From assembly GCA_964635015.1 (NCBI GenBank), contig CAZWMS010000009.1:1-43496 (forward strand): DNA of 43,496 bases, in the 5' to 3' direction. Under the pieces are notes generated by a model. That model made no database searches. It was not told the DNA's origin and saw nothing but the letters and a program-made list of their open reading frames with translations. Shown here piece after piece: positions 17,680 through 26,957 of this stretch; positions within the stretch are counted from its first letter, which is position 1, and the number at the start of each line of letters is the position of its first letter. The position numbers were made by a program, and so were the translations under genes. Origin of the DNA: CAJWPI01 sp964635015. GTDB taxonomy: Bacteria; Pseudomonadota; Gammaproteobacteria; Magnimaribacterales; Magnimaribacteraceae.

Positions 17680-18572
17680 GCTTTATACCCCATTAAACTG
17701 ATTAGAGCTTCGTTGTCAGTCCAATTTTTTTTCACTTTTACCCAAAGTTTTAGCATTATTTTCTTCTGTAGCATGTCTTCTAATTCCTTTCTTGCTGCTA
17801 TTCCAATACTTTTAAGTTTCCTCCCTTGTTGACCTATAACTATTCCTTTTTGACTCTTTTTTTCTACATACAGAGTAGCATCTATAAATACGATATCCTT
17901 CTTTTCTTTAAATTCATCTATAGTGACGTTAATTCTATAAGGTATTTCATCTCCTACTCTTGTTATACATTTTTCTCTAATAACTTCACTCGATAAAAAC
18001 CTTTCAGACACGTCTGCTACTTGATCATGTGGATAAAGATGTTCTCCTTGTGGCAAAGACTCAAACATACACCCTTCAAGTTCCTTAATATTAAATCCTT
18101 TTAGTGCTGAAATTGGAATTACGTCTAAAAATTCCTTCTTAGAAGATATCTTCTTAATGAAGGGTAATAATTCTTGCTTGTTTGAAATTCTATCAACCTT
18201 ATTGATTGTTAGAATAATTTTGGTTTCATCTTTAGGTAATTTTTCTAAAATGAAATCATCTTCTTCTTGCCATTTTAATGCTTCTACCATAAATAATACT
18301 GTATCAACACCGTACAAAGAAGAAAGAGCCAGCCTGTTCATATGCCTGTTAAGAGCTCTTTTATGTCCTCTATGAAAACCTGGTGTGTCAACTAGTAAAG
18401 CTTGATGTATTCCTTGAGTTTTGATACCAACTAATCTATTCCTTGTAGTCTGAGGTTTTCTTGAAGTGATAGAAATTTTTTGCTTAATCAAGCTGTTTAT
18501 TAATGTTGATTTTCCAACATTTGTTCTGCCGATAATCGAAACAAAACCTGTTTTAAGCTCTTCTCTTGGCAT
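17676..18572 (-). CDS. era: GTPase Era
   Basis: A 298-residue GTPase that binds the 3' end of 16S rRNA and guides 30S assembly. G1 is GRTNVGKST near 15-23 (Thr instead of the usual Pro), G3 is DTPGFH near 62, G4 is NKVD near 125, and the C-terminal KH domain carries VIGQQGRKLKSIG near 253. The ATG overlaps the rnc stop by one base (TGATG). The rnc-era-recO order is standard. Confidence 0.96.
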   Translation of the reverse strand: MPREELKTGFVSIIGRTNVGKSTLINSLIKQKISITSRKPQTTRNRLVGIKTQGIHQALLVDTPGFHRGHKRALNRHMNRLALSSLYGVDTVLFMVEALKWQEEDDFILEKLPKDETKIILTINKVDRISNKQELLPFIKKISSKKEFLDVIPISALKGFNIKELEGCMFESLPQGEHLYPHDQVADVSERFLSSEVIREKCITRVGDEIPYRINVTIDEFKEKKDIVFIDATLYVEKKSQKGIVIGQQGRKLKSIGIAARKELEDMLQKKIMLKLWVKVKKNWTDNEALISLMGYKA

Positions 18573-19225
18573 CAGGACTTAGAAATTTCTACCAAGGCCT
18601 TTTTTGCTGCAGACATTTCAGCGCTCTTCTTATTTTTCCCAAATCCTTTGCTGGAAATATTAAGTTCAGTTAACTTGCAGATAACTTCAAATCTTTTACC
18701 CTCTTTCATTGTGTTGTCTTTAACTATTTCATAAATTGGTAAGCTATGACCTTCTTGTTGGAGATGTTCTTGTAACTTTGATTTACTATCTCTTTTATCA
18801 TCATCTGGATGCAAGGTACTTAAAGTCTTATTAAAAATAGATTCTACAACCTCAAGGCAAGAAGAGTAACCTCCATCTAAATAAATGGCTGCAATAATGG
18901 CTTCCAGAGTGTTTCCTATTATCGAATTATTATCAAAGCTTTCCCCGAGACCAAGCTTTATAATGCTTGGTAACTTCAGGTCTTCTCCCATCTTATTTAA
19001 AACTGTTCTACTCACCAAAGAAGCCCTTAATTGACTTAACTTGCCTTCTGGTAAGGTTTGGTATTTATTAAAAAGAATTTCGGAAATTAATGAGTTAAGA
19101 ATGGCATCTCCTAAGAACTCTAATCTTTCATTGTTTATTTTAGAAAAACTTTTATGCGTAAGAGCTAATTCTAATAATTCTATGTTTTTAAAGGTATATT
19201 TGAGTCTGGATCTTAATTTATTCAC
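18572..19225 (-). CDS. rnc: Ribonuclease III
   Basis: A 217-residue double-strand-specific endonuclease that processes rRNA precursors. The catalytic signature NERLEFLGDAIL lies near residues 32-43, a second acidic cluster is in NTLEAIIAAIYLDGG near 105, and a double-stranded RNA-binding domain fills about 145-217. The start is GTG at 19223-19225. It follows lepB by 11 bases. Confidence 0.96.
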   Translation of the reverse strand: MNKLRSRLKYTFKNIELLELALTHKSFSKINNERLEFLGDAILNSLISEILFNKYQTLPEGKLSQLRASLVSRTVLNKMGEDLKLPSIIKLGLGESFDNNSIIGNTLEAIIAAIYLDGGYSSCLEVVESIFNKTLSTLHPDDDKRDSKSKLQEHLQQEGHSLPIYEIVKDNTMKEGKRFEVICKLTELNISSKGFGKNKKSAEMSAAKKALVEISKS

Positions 19226-19236
19226 TTGCTGTAAAT

Positions 19237-20226
19237 CTAGTTAATTCTCCCATTCCTACTGAAAGTTGGTATTTCAGTAAAGGAACCCCAATGTAACCAT
19301 ATAAACTCCGCCTTCCCTACTAAGTGTTCTTCAGAAAAATAGCCCCATGCCCTACTGTCTAAACTATTATCTCTGTTATCTCCCAAGGCCAAATATTTGC
19401 CCTCTGGGATTTGCCACTTATATTCATCATAGCCTGATTTAACCAAAGTTCTTATTGTATGTATTCTATTGCCTACAGCTTCTTGATAAAGATTTTGACT
19501 TTCATCCTCTAAAATAATATTTTGCTCTAACTTTTCTTCATTTATCCAGATTTCATGACCTTTAATAACAACTTTATCACCTGGGACCCCCATTACTCTT
19601 TTTACGTACTTAGTTCCTAGTTTAGAACACCTGTTTTTTTGTAAAGAGAGGAAACGGCTTAAAAATAACTGACTTTCTCGAGAGGATAAGCTTGCAAGAT
19701 CAGGTCTCGCATATTGAGGTTTAATATCACAAAGAGTATGAGGAGCATAAAAGACTGCCACATCTGCTTTTCTGGGTTTTTTTCCTTTGTTGATCGAAAT
19801 ATAAGTACCAGGTAATTTTAAACCAAATTCATATTTGTTCACCAACACAAAGTCCCCTATCTGCAATCCTGGTTCCATAGAGCTCGAAGGTATCTGATAA
19901 GGCTCATATCCAAAAGACCTAACACACAATATAACCAAAAGAATCCAAAAATAAGATCGGCTTTCATCCAGAAGATTAGCTAACTTAAGATAATACCCTA
20001 TGCTCCAAGAAATGCCCGCAAATAATGTTGCTATAGATAGGACTAACCCAAAATCTAAGTTTAATTTAAAGACTCTCCATAAAATTAAAAGAGCAACTAT
20101 AAACATAATTCCTTCAGAAATATGGATTAACTTTTTATGGGACTTAACTGTAGATAAAATCCAAGTAATATAGGAAATTAAACCTATAAAGACTAGTGAA
20201 GCTAACCAAGAATCCAAACTAATCAT
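19237..20226 (-). CDS. lepB: Signal peptidase I
   Basis: At 329 residues it matches E. coli LepB. Several N-terminal hydrophobic segments (about 8-25, 38-52, 58-78, 92-102) precede a periplasmic catalytic domain. The nucleophile serine is in IPSSSMEPG near 114, the general-base lysine in KYVKRVMGVPGDKV near 203, and the C-terminal box is LALGDNRDNSLDSRAWG near 280. It removes signal peptides from Sec and Tat substrates. The ATG lies inside the end of lepA (8-base overlap). Confidence 0.96.
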   Translation of the reverse strand: MISLDSWLASLVFIGLISYITWILSTVKSHKKLIHISEGIMFIVALLILWRVFKLNLDFGLVLSIATLFAGISWSIGYYLKLANLLDESRSYFWILLVILCVRSFGYEPYQIPSSSMEPGLQIGDFVLVNKYEFGLKLPGTYISINKGKKPRKADVAVFYAPHTLCDIKPQYARPDLASLSSRESQLFLSRFLSLQKNRCSKLGTKYVKRVMGVPGDKVVIKGHEIWINEEKLEQNIILEDESQNLYQEAVGNRIHTIRTLVKSGYDEYKWQIPEGKYLALGDNRDNSLDSRAWGYFSEEHLVGKAEFIWLHWGSFTEIPTFSRNGRIN

Positions 20227-22003
20227 GAATTTTTAGGAGTGACAAGAACGCTTCTTGTGGTACCTCTACTTTTCCAATTTTCTTCATCTTTTTTTTACCT
20301 TGTTTTTGTTTCTCTAAAAGTTTCATTTTTCTAGTAACATCCCCCCCGTAAAGCTTCGCTGTCACATTCTTCCTATAGGCTTTTACTGTCTGTCTGGAAA
20401 TTATCTTTCCTCCGATAGCAGCCTGTATAGCCACATCAAATTGCTGTCTAGGAATAACTTTTTTTAAAGATTCAGTAAACTGTCTTGCTTTCATTGGGGC
20501 ATTAGATTTATGGATCATAATAGATAGGGCATCAACTTTATCTCCATTTAGCAAGATGTCCAATTTAACCACTTCACTTTCTTCGTATCTGATCAAGGAA
20601 TAATCTAACGAAGCATACCCCTTACTAACTGATTTAAGTCTATCAAAAAAATCTACAACTACTTCGCTTAATGGGATCTCATAAACTAATTCAGCTTGAT
20701 TTGCTACATACCTTATAGATTTTTGTTTACCTCTTCTTTGATTGCACAATTTCATTACAGCACCAATAAAACTGTCAGGTACTAAAATATTTGCTTGTGC
20801 TATGGGCTCTAAAATTGAAGAGTATTTATTAGATTCAGGTAAAAAACTTGGATTTTCTATTATTTTTTCATGGCCATTATTGTCTATTAATTTATATGCT
20901 ACTGTGGGTGCAGTTGCTATCAAAGTCATTCCATATTCTCTGTTTAATCTTTCGGTTACTATTTCCATATGTAGAGTTCCAAGAAAACCACATCTAAATC
21001 CAGCTCCAAGCGCTTCTGAATGCTCAGGTTCATATTTAAGAGAGGCGTCGTTAATACAGAGTTTCTCTAAAGCATCTCTAAAAGACTCAAATTCATCAGC
21101 AGTTTGAGGGAATAAAGCAGCATAAACTTGTGGATTAATTTCTTTAAAGCCAGGAAGACTATTTGTTTTTTGCCCACTTTCAATAATTGTATCGCCTACA
21201 GGTGCTCCTCTAATATCCTTAATACTTGCACAAATAAAACCAACTTGACCAGAAGTTAATTCCTCAAGCTCTACTTGCTTAGGATTGAATATTCCCAATT
21301 TTTCAACTGTATATTTTTCTTTTTTAGAGAGTATTTCTATGTCACTTCCTTTTTTAATTGTTCCATTAAATACTCTAACTAAGGAAACTATCCCAAGATA
21401 GTTATCAAACCAAGAATCTATAATTAGCGCCTGAAGTTTTGATTCTTTAGCCAAAATGGGGGGAGGCACTTTAAGGACAATTTCTTCTAAGACCTCGTTT
21501 ATTCCTTTCCCGTGTTTGGCGCTTATTAAGGGTGCCGATGAAGATTCAATCCCTATAATCTCTTCAATTTCTTTTTTTACTCTTTCAGGATCTGCTTGGT
21601 CTAAATCTATCTTGTTTATTACAGGTATAATGGTTAACCCTTGTTCGGCTGCATTGTAACAAGTAGAAAGTGTTTGAGCTTCCACTCCTTGAGAGGCATC
21701 GACTAAAAGGATAGCACCTTCGCACGCAGATAAAGATCTTGAAACTTCGTATGAAAAATCAACATGGCCAGGTGTATCAATGAGGTTTAGTTCAAAAAAT
21801 TTGTTATTCTGGGACTTAAAGTGAAGGTTAACCGTTTGGGCTTTTACTGTAATACCTCTTTCTTTTTCTATATCTAAATTATCTAAAACTTGATCAACCA
21901 TCTCTCTTCTGCTTAAACCTCCACATATTTCTATAATTCTGTCTGCTAGAGTAGATTTGCCATGATCAATATGGGCAATAATAGAAAAATTGCGAATACT
22001 CAT
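20219..22003 (-). CDS. lepA: Elongation factor 4 (LepA)
   Basis: A 594-residue translational GTPase, the usual length. G1 is AHIDHGKSTLADRI near 10-23, G3 DTPGHVDF near 77, G4 NKIDLD near 131, and the EF4-specific C-terminal domain ends with VTRKMKLLEKQKQGKKKMK. It acts on elongating or initiating ribosomes and affects 30S assembly. It lies 36 bases downstream of mucD and overlaps lepB. Confidence 0.97.
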   Translation of the reverse strand: MSIRNFSIIAHIDHGKSTLADRIIEICGGLSRREMVDQVLDNLDIEKERGITVKAQTVNLHFKSQNNKFFELNLIDTPGHVDFSYEVSRSLSACEGAILLVDASQGVEAQTLSTCYNAAEQGLTIIPVINKIDLDQADPERVKKEIEEIIGIESSSAPLISAKHGKGINEVLEEIVLKVPPPILAKESKLQALIIDSWFDNYLGIVSLVRVFNGTIKKGSDIEILSKKEKYTVEKLGIFNPKQVELEELTSGQVGFICASIKDIRGAPVGDTIIESGQKTNSLPGFKEINPQVYAALFPQTADEFESFRDALEKLCINDASLKYEPEHSEALGAGFRCGFLGTLHMEIVTERLNREYGMTLIATAPTVAYKLIDNNGHEKIIENPSFLPESNKYSSILEPIAQANILVPDSFIGAVMKLCNQRRGKQKSIRYVANQAELVYEIPLSEVVVDFFDRLKSVSKGYASLDYSLIRYEESEVVKLDILLNGDKVDALSIMIHKSNAPMKARQFTESLKKVIPRQQFDVAIQAAIGGKIISRQTVKAYRKNVTAKLYGGDVTRKMKLLEKQKQGKKKMKKIGKVEVPQEAFLSLLKIHD

Positions 22004-22039
22004 TGAGTGCCTAACTACTTAAATAAAGTATTAGGATAA

Positions 22040-23440
22040 CTATTTTGCAAGTCTAATGGTAAGAAATCTTTGCACTCCGTTCCTCAGTAGGCCAATATCA
22101 ATGGCTTTATCTGCATCGGTTTTCTCGAGTATATCTAAGAACTCTTTAGTATTTTTAACTTTAAACTTACCTAAAGAAGTTATTATATCTCCTCTTCTAA
22201 TTCCCACTCTGGCTGCTATCCCGTTTTCGTCTACTTCTTCTACGTAGACTCCATATGAAATATTTTTGTATTGGGATTTTTCTTCATAAGAAAGGTTTCT
22301 TACCGTCACTCCTAATGGATTCTGTTTTTTCTCAAAAGAAGATTGTGATAATTGTTGATTTTTGGATAACTCTCCTACCTCAACTTTTATAACCTTTCTT
22401 TTACTGTCACGTAAAATTATACAATCTACTTTAGTTCCCGGTTTTACTGTCCCAACTGTTTGGGGCAGATCCCCAGAATAGAATATAGGGGCTCCATCGA
22501 ACTCAATAACAACATCACGTTCCTGTAAACCTGCTTTTTCAGCTGGACTATCTTCTAATACCTGGCTAATAAATGCCCCTTTTGGAATTTCCATTCCTAA
22601 TGCCTCCGCTAAATCTCTTGTAACCTCTTGAATGCTGACACCTAACCATCCCCTTGCTACGTAACCTCTATCCTTTAACTGATCTACAACATCGATGGCA
22701 TAATTAATAGGTATAGCAAAGGCTACTCCCATATAACCTCCAGATCTAGTCAAAATCTGAGAGTTTATCCCTACTACCTCTCCAGAAAGGTTAAATAAGG
22801 GACCACCAGAATTTCCTGGATTAATAGCCACATCAGTTTGAATGAAAGGTACATAAGTAGAGTCTGAACCATTAGGTATGCTTCTGCCTTTTGCACTCAC
22901 TATCCCTGCAGTTACAGAAAAATTTAGTTGAAAAGGTGATCCTATAGCCACTACCCATTCTCCAACTTTTAAAGATCTTGAATTTCCTATCCTTACTGTA
23001 GGCAAGTCTTTTGCATCTACTTTGAGGAGGGCTAAATCAGCTCTTTCGTCTGAACCTATAAGTTCAGCTTTAAACTCTCTTCTATCACTTAAACTCACTA
23101 TAATCTCATCTGCCCCTTCTACTACATGCCTATTTGTCAGAACATAACCATCATGTGAAAGAATAAAACCTGAACCTGTTGATGTTATTTGCCTTTCTCT
23201 CTGCCTTCCTCTGTCTGGAACTTCTCCAAAAAATCTTTTAAAAAAGTCGTCATACATGGGATCATTAAAACTTCTTGAACCATATTTATCCGAGTAAGTC
23301 TTAATTGTATTAATGTAAACAACAGCGGGAGAAGAGTCTTCTGCTAACTCAGAAAAGTTGGGTAGATCCCTTGAGCTTACAGGTAAAATAATTAAAAAAG
23401 ATAGAACCATTAAAGAAACTGCCTTCTTGTAGTTAATCAT
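22040..23440 (-). CDS. mucD: Periplasmic serine protease of the Do/MucD family
   Basis: A 466-residue HtrA-type protease. A signal peptide (about 1-23) is followed by the trypsin-like domain with the His in LTNRHVVEG, the Asp in ERADLALLKV and the Ser in AINPGNSGGPLF. Two PDZ domains follow (about 255-345 and 375-465). It degrades or refolds damaged periplasmic proteins. Its place after rseA is the Pseudomonas-type algT-mucABCD position, hence the symbol; in function it is equivalent to DegP/DegQ. Confidence 0.93.
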   Translation of the reverse strand: MINYKKAVSLMVLSFLIILPVSSRDLPNFSELAEDSSPAVVYINTIKTYSDKYGSRSFNDPMYDDFFKRFFGEVPDRGRQRERQITSTGSGFILSHDGYVLTNRHVVEGADEIIVSLSDRREFKAELIGSDERADLALLKVDAKDLPTVRIGNSRSLKVGEWVVAIGSPFQLNFSVTAGIVSAKGRSIPNGSDSTYVPFIQTDVAINPGNSGGPLFNLSGEVVGINSQILTRSGGYMGVAFAIPINYAIDVVDQLKDRGYVARGWLGVSIQEVTRDLAEALGMEIPKGAFISQVLEDSPAEKAGLQERDVVIEFDGAPIFYSGDLPQTVGTVKPGTKVDCIILRDSKRKVIKVEVGELSKNQQLSQSSFEKKQNPLGVTVRNLSYEEKSQYKNISYGVYVEEVDENGIAARVGIRRGDIITSLGKFKVKNTKEFLDILEKTDADKAIDIGLLRNGVQRFLTIRLAK

Positions 23441-23458
23441 AGTTTTTTTCCTTTTGGA

Positions 23459-24169
23459 TTATTTTGTATTATTAAAATTGATATTCACATTCCTAAGAAT
23501 TTGAGTTTTCTTTTCAGAGGGTATATCTCCACTAACCATCAGTACAAACATGCCCCTATCAGTCTTTAAATAGGTAATTTTAGAAGATCTAAGGGTGTTC
23601 ATATTTTTCATTGAAGAGATAGGGGAAAGGCTTACATTGAAGCTTTTGCCATTTGAAGGCATACGGTAATTGGCTAAAACATTCCCAGTGATATCAGAGT
23701 CTATTTTTTCTAATTTAGCATTTAGACCTGTAACAGCTTTATTTAAAACACTTAGTGCTTCTTCACTTGCAATAGCTTTGGCTATTTTTTCTGAAGCTTG
23801 GTTAGAAAATGAATCACTATAAATTACTTCCTTTGAAGGAGTAAAAAAGAATGCGCTCAGAGAGACTACTAGTCCAAGCGAAACTGCATAAACTATATAA
23901 TTAAGGCTTATTGGACTAGCTTCTGTATTTTTCTTTGGGAGATCATTCAAACTTTTACCTTTAAGCTCTCTAAATACTTCAGTAGAGATATCCTTATTTA
24001 TAAAAGCTAAGGATTTATCCCTTAAGCCCGTTTTGGTAATTTGTAAATTACTCCAATACTCTCGTAACTCTGCATTAGCTTCAATTTCATCCAAAACTCT
24101 TCTGACTTCAAAGTCTGATAACTCACCATCCAATAACGCAGATATTCTTTCTTTTATAGCTTTATTCAT
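23459..24169 (-). CDS. rseA: Anti-sigma-E factor RseA
   Basis: A 236-residue single-pass membrane protein. The N-terminal anti-sigma domain shows ERISALLDGELSDFEVRRVL near 6-25, a membrane segment spans about 92-110, and the periplasmic C-terminal half is poorly conserved. It holds RpoE at the inner membrane until regulated proteolysis. It lies two bases downstream of rpoE. Only 18 bases separate it from mucD, so there is no rseB between them. Confidence 0.9.
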   Translation of the reverse strand: MNKAIKERISALLDGELSDFEVRRVLDEIEANAELREYWSNLQITKTGLRDKSLAFINKDISTEVFRELKGKSLNDLPKKNTEASPISLNYIVYAVSLGLVVSLSAFFFTPSKEVIYSDSFSNQASEKIAKAIASEEALSVLNKAVTGLNAKLEKIDSDITGNVLANYRMPSNGKSFNVSLSPISSMKNMNTLRSSKITYLKTDRGMFVLMVSGDIPSEKKTQILRNVNINFNNTK

Positions 24170-24171
24170 CT

Positions 24172-24789
24172 TTATCCTTCTTTATTTACCGATTCTATCT
24201 TTATAGAATTAAGAGTAGTCTCTATGTCTTTAAGTATGACTTCTCTTCCCCTGAATATCCTCGACCTAACTGTTCCAACAGGACAGCCAATTATGTCAGA
24301 TATCTCCTCATAACTAAGGTTATCAAATTCCCTTAGAGAAATTGCAGAACGAATATCTTCTGGCAAAGAAGATAGTGCAGCTAGAATTACCTCTCTTAAG
24401 TTTTTTGCTTCAAGGATTTCTTCTGGAGAATCAGCTCCAGGAATATCTAAATAACTTGAGCTATCTTGTCCTGCAGATAACATTTCAGATTCAGATTGTT
24501 CTTTTGATCTCTTCTTTGAAGATAAATAATTTTTACAAGTATTAGCAGCAATCCTATAAAGCCAAGTATAGAAAGCACTTTCTTCACGAAATGAGTGAAT
24601 TGATTTAAATGCTTTTATAAAAGCTTCCTGGGCGATATCTTCAGCCAAATGGTAATCGTGAACATATTTGTTTGAGAGAGCAATAACTCTAGATTGATAC
24701 TTAAGAACTAGCAGATCGAAGGAGCGATAATCTCCTTTTTTAACTCTACGAACTAGAGACAGATCTGCATCTTTATTAGTTTTCTTCAT
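24172..24789 (-). CDS. rpoE: RNA polymerase sigma-E factor
   Basis: A 205-residue ECF sigma factor for envelope stress. Region 2 contains DLLVLKYQSRVIALSNKYV and HLAEDIAQEAFIKAF followed by FYTWLYRIAANTCKNYL; region 4 contains ISLREFDNLSYEEISDIIG and VGTVRSRIFRGRE. It is first in the rpoE-rseA-mucD run. A match to the sigma-E promoter is placed just upstream (24815-24841), so it probably activates itself. Confidence 0.95.
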   Translation of the reverse strand: MKKTNKDADLSLVRRVKKGDYRSFDLLVLKYQSRVIALSNKYVHDYHLAEDIAQEAFIKAFKSIHSFREESAFYTWLYRIAANTCKNYLSSKKRSKEQSESEMLSAGQDSSSYLDIPGADSPEEILEAKNLREVILAALSSLPEDIRSAISLREFDNLSYEEISDIIGCPVGTVRSRIFRGREVILKDIETTLNSIKIESVNKEG

Positions 24790-24814
24790 TTTTCAAGACT
24801 TATAACTTCAATAG

Positions 24815-24841
24815 ATAGACTAAATTCATGGGAAAAAGTTC
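24815..24841 (-). promoter_or_regulatory. Candidate sigma-E promoter of rpoE
   Basis: On the minus strand GAACTT (24836-24841) is followed after 16 bases by TCTAT (24815-24819, in GTCTATC). The E. coli sigma-E consensus is about GGAACTT, 15-16 bases, GTCTAA. A start point about seven bases on would give an untranslated leader of some 20 bases before the rpoE ATG at 24789. This matches the positive autoregulation known for rpoE operons. Confidence 0.65.
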
Positions 24842-24857
24842 TTAGAAAACACTTATC

Positions 24858-25784
24858 TTAATCAATTAATGAAAGATTTAAAGCCCCTATAAGGCCAAGA
24901 TCCTTTTTTTTGACCTGATAAATAGGCACACTTGAAAGAAGTTTTATCATTTTTTCATTATTCTCAAAGTTTTTTCTAAAAAGTTTATGATCTAGGTTTG
25001 TAAATAAAGATTCAATAAGAGATCCAGCTAAAAAGATTCCTCCTGTTGATCCCCATAAGAGGGCAAGGGATCTTAAATAATCTGCCAAAATCTTATTGAT
25101 TATTTCTTTAACTCTGATGGATTCAGGTGATCTTACTTCATTAAGAATGTCTTCACTTTTTATTTCAATATCTCCCCTCTTTTTAGCTATTGTTCTATAA
25201 ACTAACTTCACCCCTTTTCCAGAAAGGAAGTCTTCATAGGTTGCTGGTCTATTAAATTCTTTAGCAAATTTCTCCAGTAAAAATGAAGTGTCATTACTAT
25301 AAGATATCTCCAAATGACCTGCTTCACTAGGAACTATCTCATCCCCAACAATTCCTGATACCCCTAGTCCAGTACCAGGAACAACCAAAATTTTTATTTT
25401 TTTTTGAGGTGACTTAATATTTCCTATTTCTAGCAGATCGTTTTTCCTTATTGATTGAAGTGCATGAGCCTGTAGAACTAGATCATTCAAAACCATCAAG
25501 TCGTCCTTAAAAAACGTATTCTGAAGAGCTCTTTTACTAAAAGATATATTAGTATTAACAAACTCCACTCTGTCTTTCAACATTGGTGCTGCAACACCCA
25601 AAATACCCTTTGTAATTTCTTCGTTAGCAAAATTATCTAGATAATACTTTAATAGACTTTCAATGGAATCGAATTGATCTAAAGAGAGGTATTCAGCTTT
25701 TTTAAAGCTTTTTCCACTTGTTAGGGCTATTCTTGCGTTGGTTGCTCCTATATCTGCTATAAGAGTTTGTTTTCTTTTAACCAT
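24858..25784 (-). CDS. glk: Glucokinase
   Basis: A 308-residue ASKHA-fold sugar kinase that makes glucose-6-phosphate from glucose and ATP. The N-terminal phosphate loop is LIADIGATNARIAL, LNDLVLQAHAL lies near 100-110, VVPGTGLGVSG near 134-144, and the proteobacterial motif EAGHLEISY near 154 carries the Glu and His of the sugar site. GGIFLAGSLIESL near 255 is the adenosine-binding loop. Its start overlaps the sdhE end by eight bases. Related ROK kinases cannot be fully excluded, but the lack of a zinc CxCG motif favours Glk. Confidence 0.85.
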   Translation of the reverse strand: MVKRKQTLIADIGATNARIALTSGKSFKKAEYLSLDQFDSIESLLKYYLDNFANEEITKGILGVAAPMLKDRVEFVNTNISFSKRALQNTFFKDDLMVLNDLVLQAHALQSIRKNDLLEIGNIKSPQKKIKILVVPGTGLGVSGIVGDEIVPSEAGHLEISYSNDTSFLLEKFAKEFNRPATYEDFLSGKGVKLVYRTIAKKRGDIEIKSEDILNEVRSPESIRVKEIINKILADYLRSLALLWGSTGGIFLAGSLIESLFTNLDHKLFRKNFENNEKMIKLLSSVPIYQVKKKDLGLIGALNLSLID

Positions 25785-26028
25785 TTGTTCCTTTATAGCA
25801 ACTGAGTATTTTTTCTATGATTTCTTTATACTTGTTTCTTGGTTTTTGTTGATAAACTAACAAAGATAATAAAACTGTGTCTTCTAAATCTAATAACTCA
25901 ACTAAAATTTCTTTCTCTTTATTGTTTAAACTTGATAAACCTTTTTTTGCAAAAGCAACTAAAATAATGTCTATCTCTTTCAACCCCCTTCTACACTGCC
26001 AAAGAATCTTCTTATCCAAGTCACTCAT
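25777..26028 (-). CDS. sdhE: FAD assembly factor SdhE
   Basis: An 83-residue small helical protein with the RGxxE motif (WQCRRGLKEIDIIL near 11-24), diagnostic of the SdhE/YgfY family that promotes covalent flavinylation of succinate dehydrogenase. The acidic middle LLDLEDTVLLSLL also fits. It is divergent from ygfZ with 33 bases between them; the two are neighbours in E. coli too, where ygfX lies next to them. No ygfX is seen here. Confidence 0.88.
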   Translation of the reverse strand: MSDLDKKILWQCRRGLKEIDIILVAFAKKGLSSLNNKEKEILVELLDLEDTVLLSLLVYQQKPRNKYKEIIEKILSCYKGTNG

Positions 26029-26040
26029 TACTAAAAAGCT

Positions 26041-26046
26041 TATAAT
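26041..26046 (+). promoter_or_regulatory. Candidate -10 element for ygfZ in the sdhE/ygfZ divergent gap
   Basis: TATAAT at 26041-26046 lies 15 bases upstream of the ygfZ ATG, so the transcript would have a very short leader. The overlapping TATATT on the other strand could serve sdhE. No clear -35 box is seen, partly because the -35 region lies inside the sdhE coding sequence. Confidence 0.35.
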
Positions 26047-26061
26047 ATATTTAACTAACTA

Positions 26062-26946
26062 ATGAAAGAAAAAGAAATTATTAAGTTAAAAAATCTTCTT
26101 ACTCTTGAAATCGAAGGAGGGGGTTCAAAAGATTTATTACAAGGACAAATTACTTGTGATATGAATAAGATTGATGAGAAGTCTTCTTCTTTAGGCGCCT
26201 TGTGTAACACGAAGGGAAGAGTAATTAGTTCCTTTATAGTTTTATTGGCAGACAAGAATAGCGAAAGGAGTTATTACTTAGTTGGAGATAAAGAGATGAT
26301 CTTAAAAACAAAACAAGTCCTAACTAAATATAGTCCTTTTTACGATGTCAATTTAACAACAAAACCTGAACTATCTTATTATGCTGTGACCAATAATAAT
26401 CTATCCATTTTATTTCCAGAAATAGATTCAATAAAAAATAATACTATAAGGCTAAAGTACAATATCTTTTTGCTTTACCTAAAGAGAAAATTCTCTTTGA
26501 TTCTTGCTAATAAAGACTCTCCTCTACCAATTAACTTCGAGAATTCCCTAGAAAACCAAAAGGTTTGGGAACTCGATCAGATAAATAACCGCAATGTAGA
26601 AATAACTCAGGAAATAAGCGAGAAATACACCCCTCATGAGCTGAACTATGATCTAACGGAAAGAGTAGATTTTGAAAAAGGGTGCTACACAGGACAAGAG
26701 GTTGTTGCAAAAATGCAATATAGGGCAAAAAAGATTCCGAGATTGATGCTAGCCGAAAGCAAAAATCTAAACTTAGATTCAAATATGCCAGTTTATAATA
26801 AAAATGGCTTGAAAGTAGGAAGTCTAGTAAAAGAAGTAATTGATCAAGGCAAGTCGATCTGCCTTATTTCTGTAAAAGAAGATTTTCTAAAAAAGAGTCT
26901 AACTTTTGAAAAAGGTGGAAAAATAAAACCTATTAAGCAAACCTAA
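26062..26946 (+). CDS. ygfZ: tRNA-modifying protein YgfZ
   Basis: A 294-residue folate-binding protein of the GcvT-like family, needed for the activity of some Fe-S enzymes such as MiaB. The diagnostic KGCYTGQE motif with its conserved Cys lies near 206-213, followed by VVAKMQYRAKKIPR. The N-terminal LLQGQITCDMNKI segment is also typical. It converges on ung with an 11-base gap. Confidence 0.92.
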   Translation: MKEKEIIKLKNLLTLEIEGGGSKDLLQGQITCDMNKIDEKSSSLGALCNTKGRVISSFIVLLADKNSERSYYLVGDKEMILKTKQVLTKYSPFYDVNLTTKPELSYYAVTNNNLSILFPEIDSIKNNTIRLKYNIFLLYLKRKFSLILANKDSPLPINFENSLENQKVWELDQINNRNVEITQEISEKYTPHELNYDLTERVDFEKGCYTGQEVVAKMQYRAKKIPRLMLAESKNLNLDSNMPVYNKNGLKVGSLVKEVIDQGKSICLISVKEDFLKKSLTFEKGGKIKPIKQT

Positions 26947-26957
26947 ACTCTAAATAA

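Noticed and set aside
18028..18036. Perfect DnaA box inside era, and another at 36471-36479 inside the glycerophosphodiesterase gene
   Set aside because: Both are isolated and within coding sequence with no AT-rich flank; I note them as support for general enrichment but do not call them regulatory.
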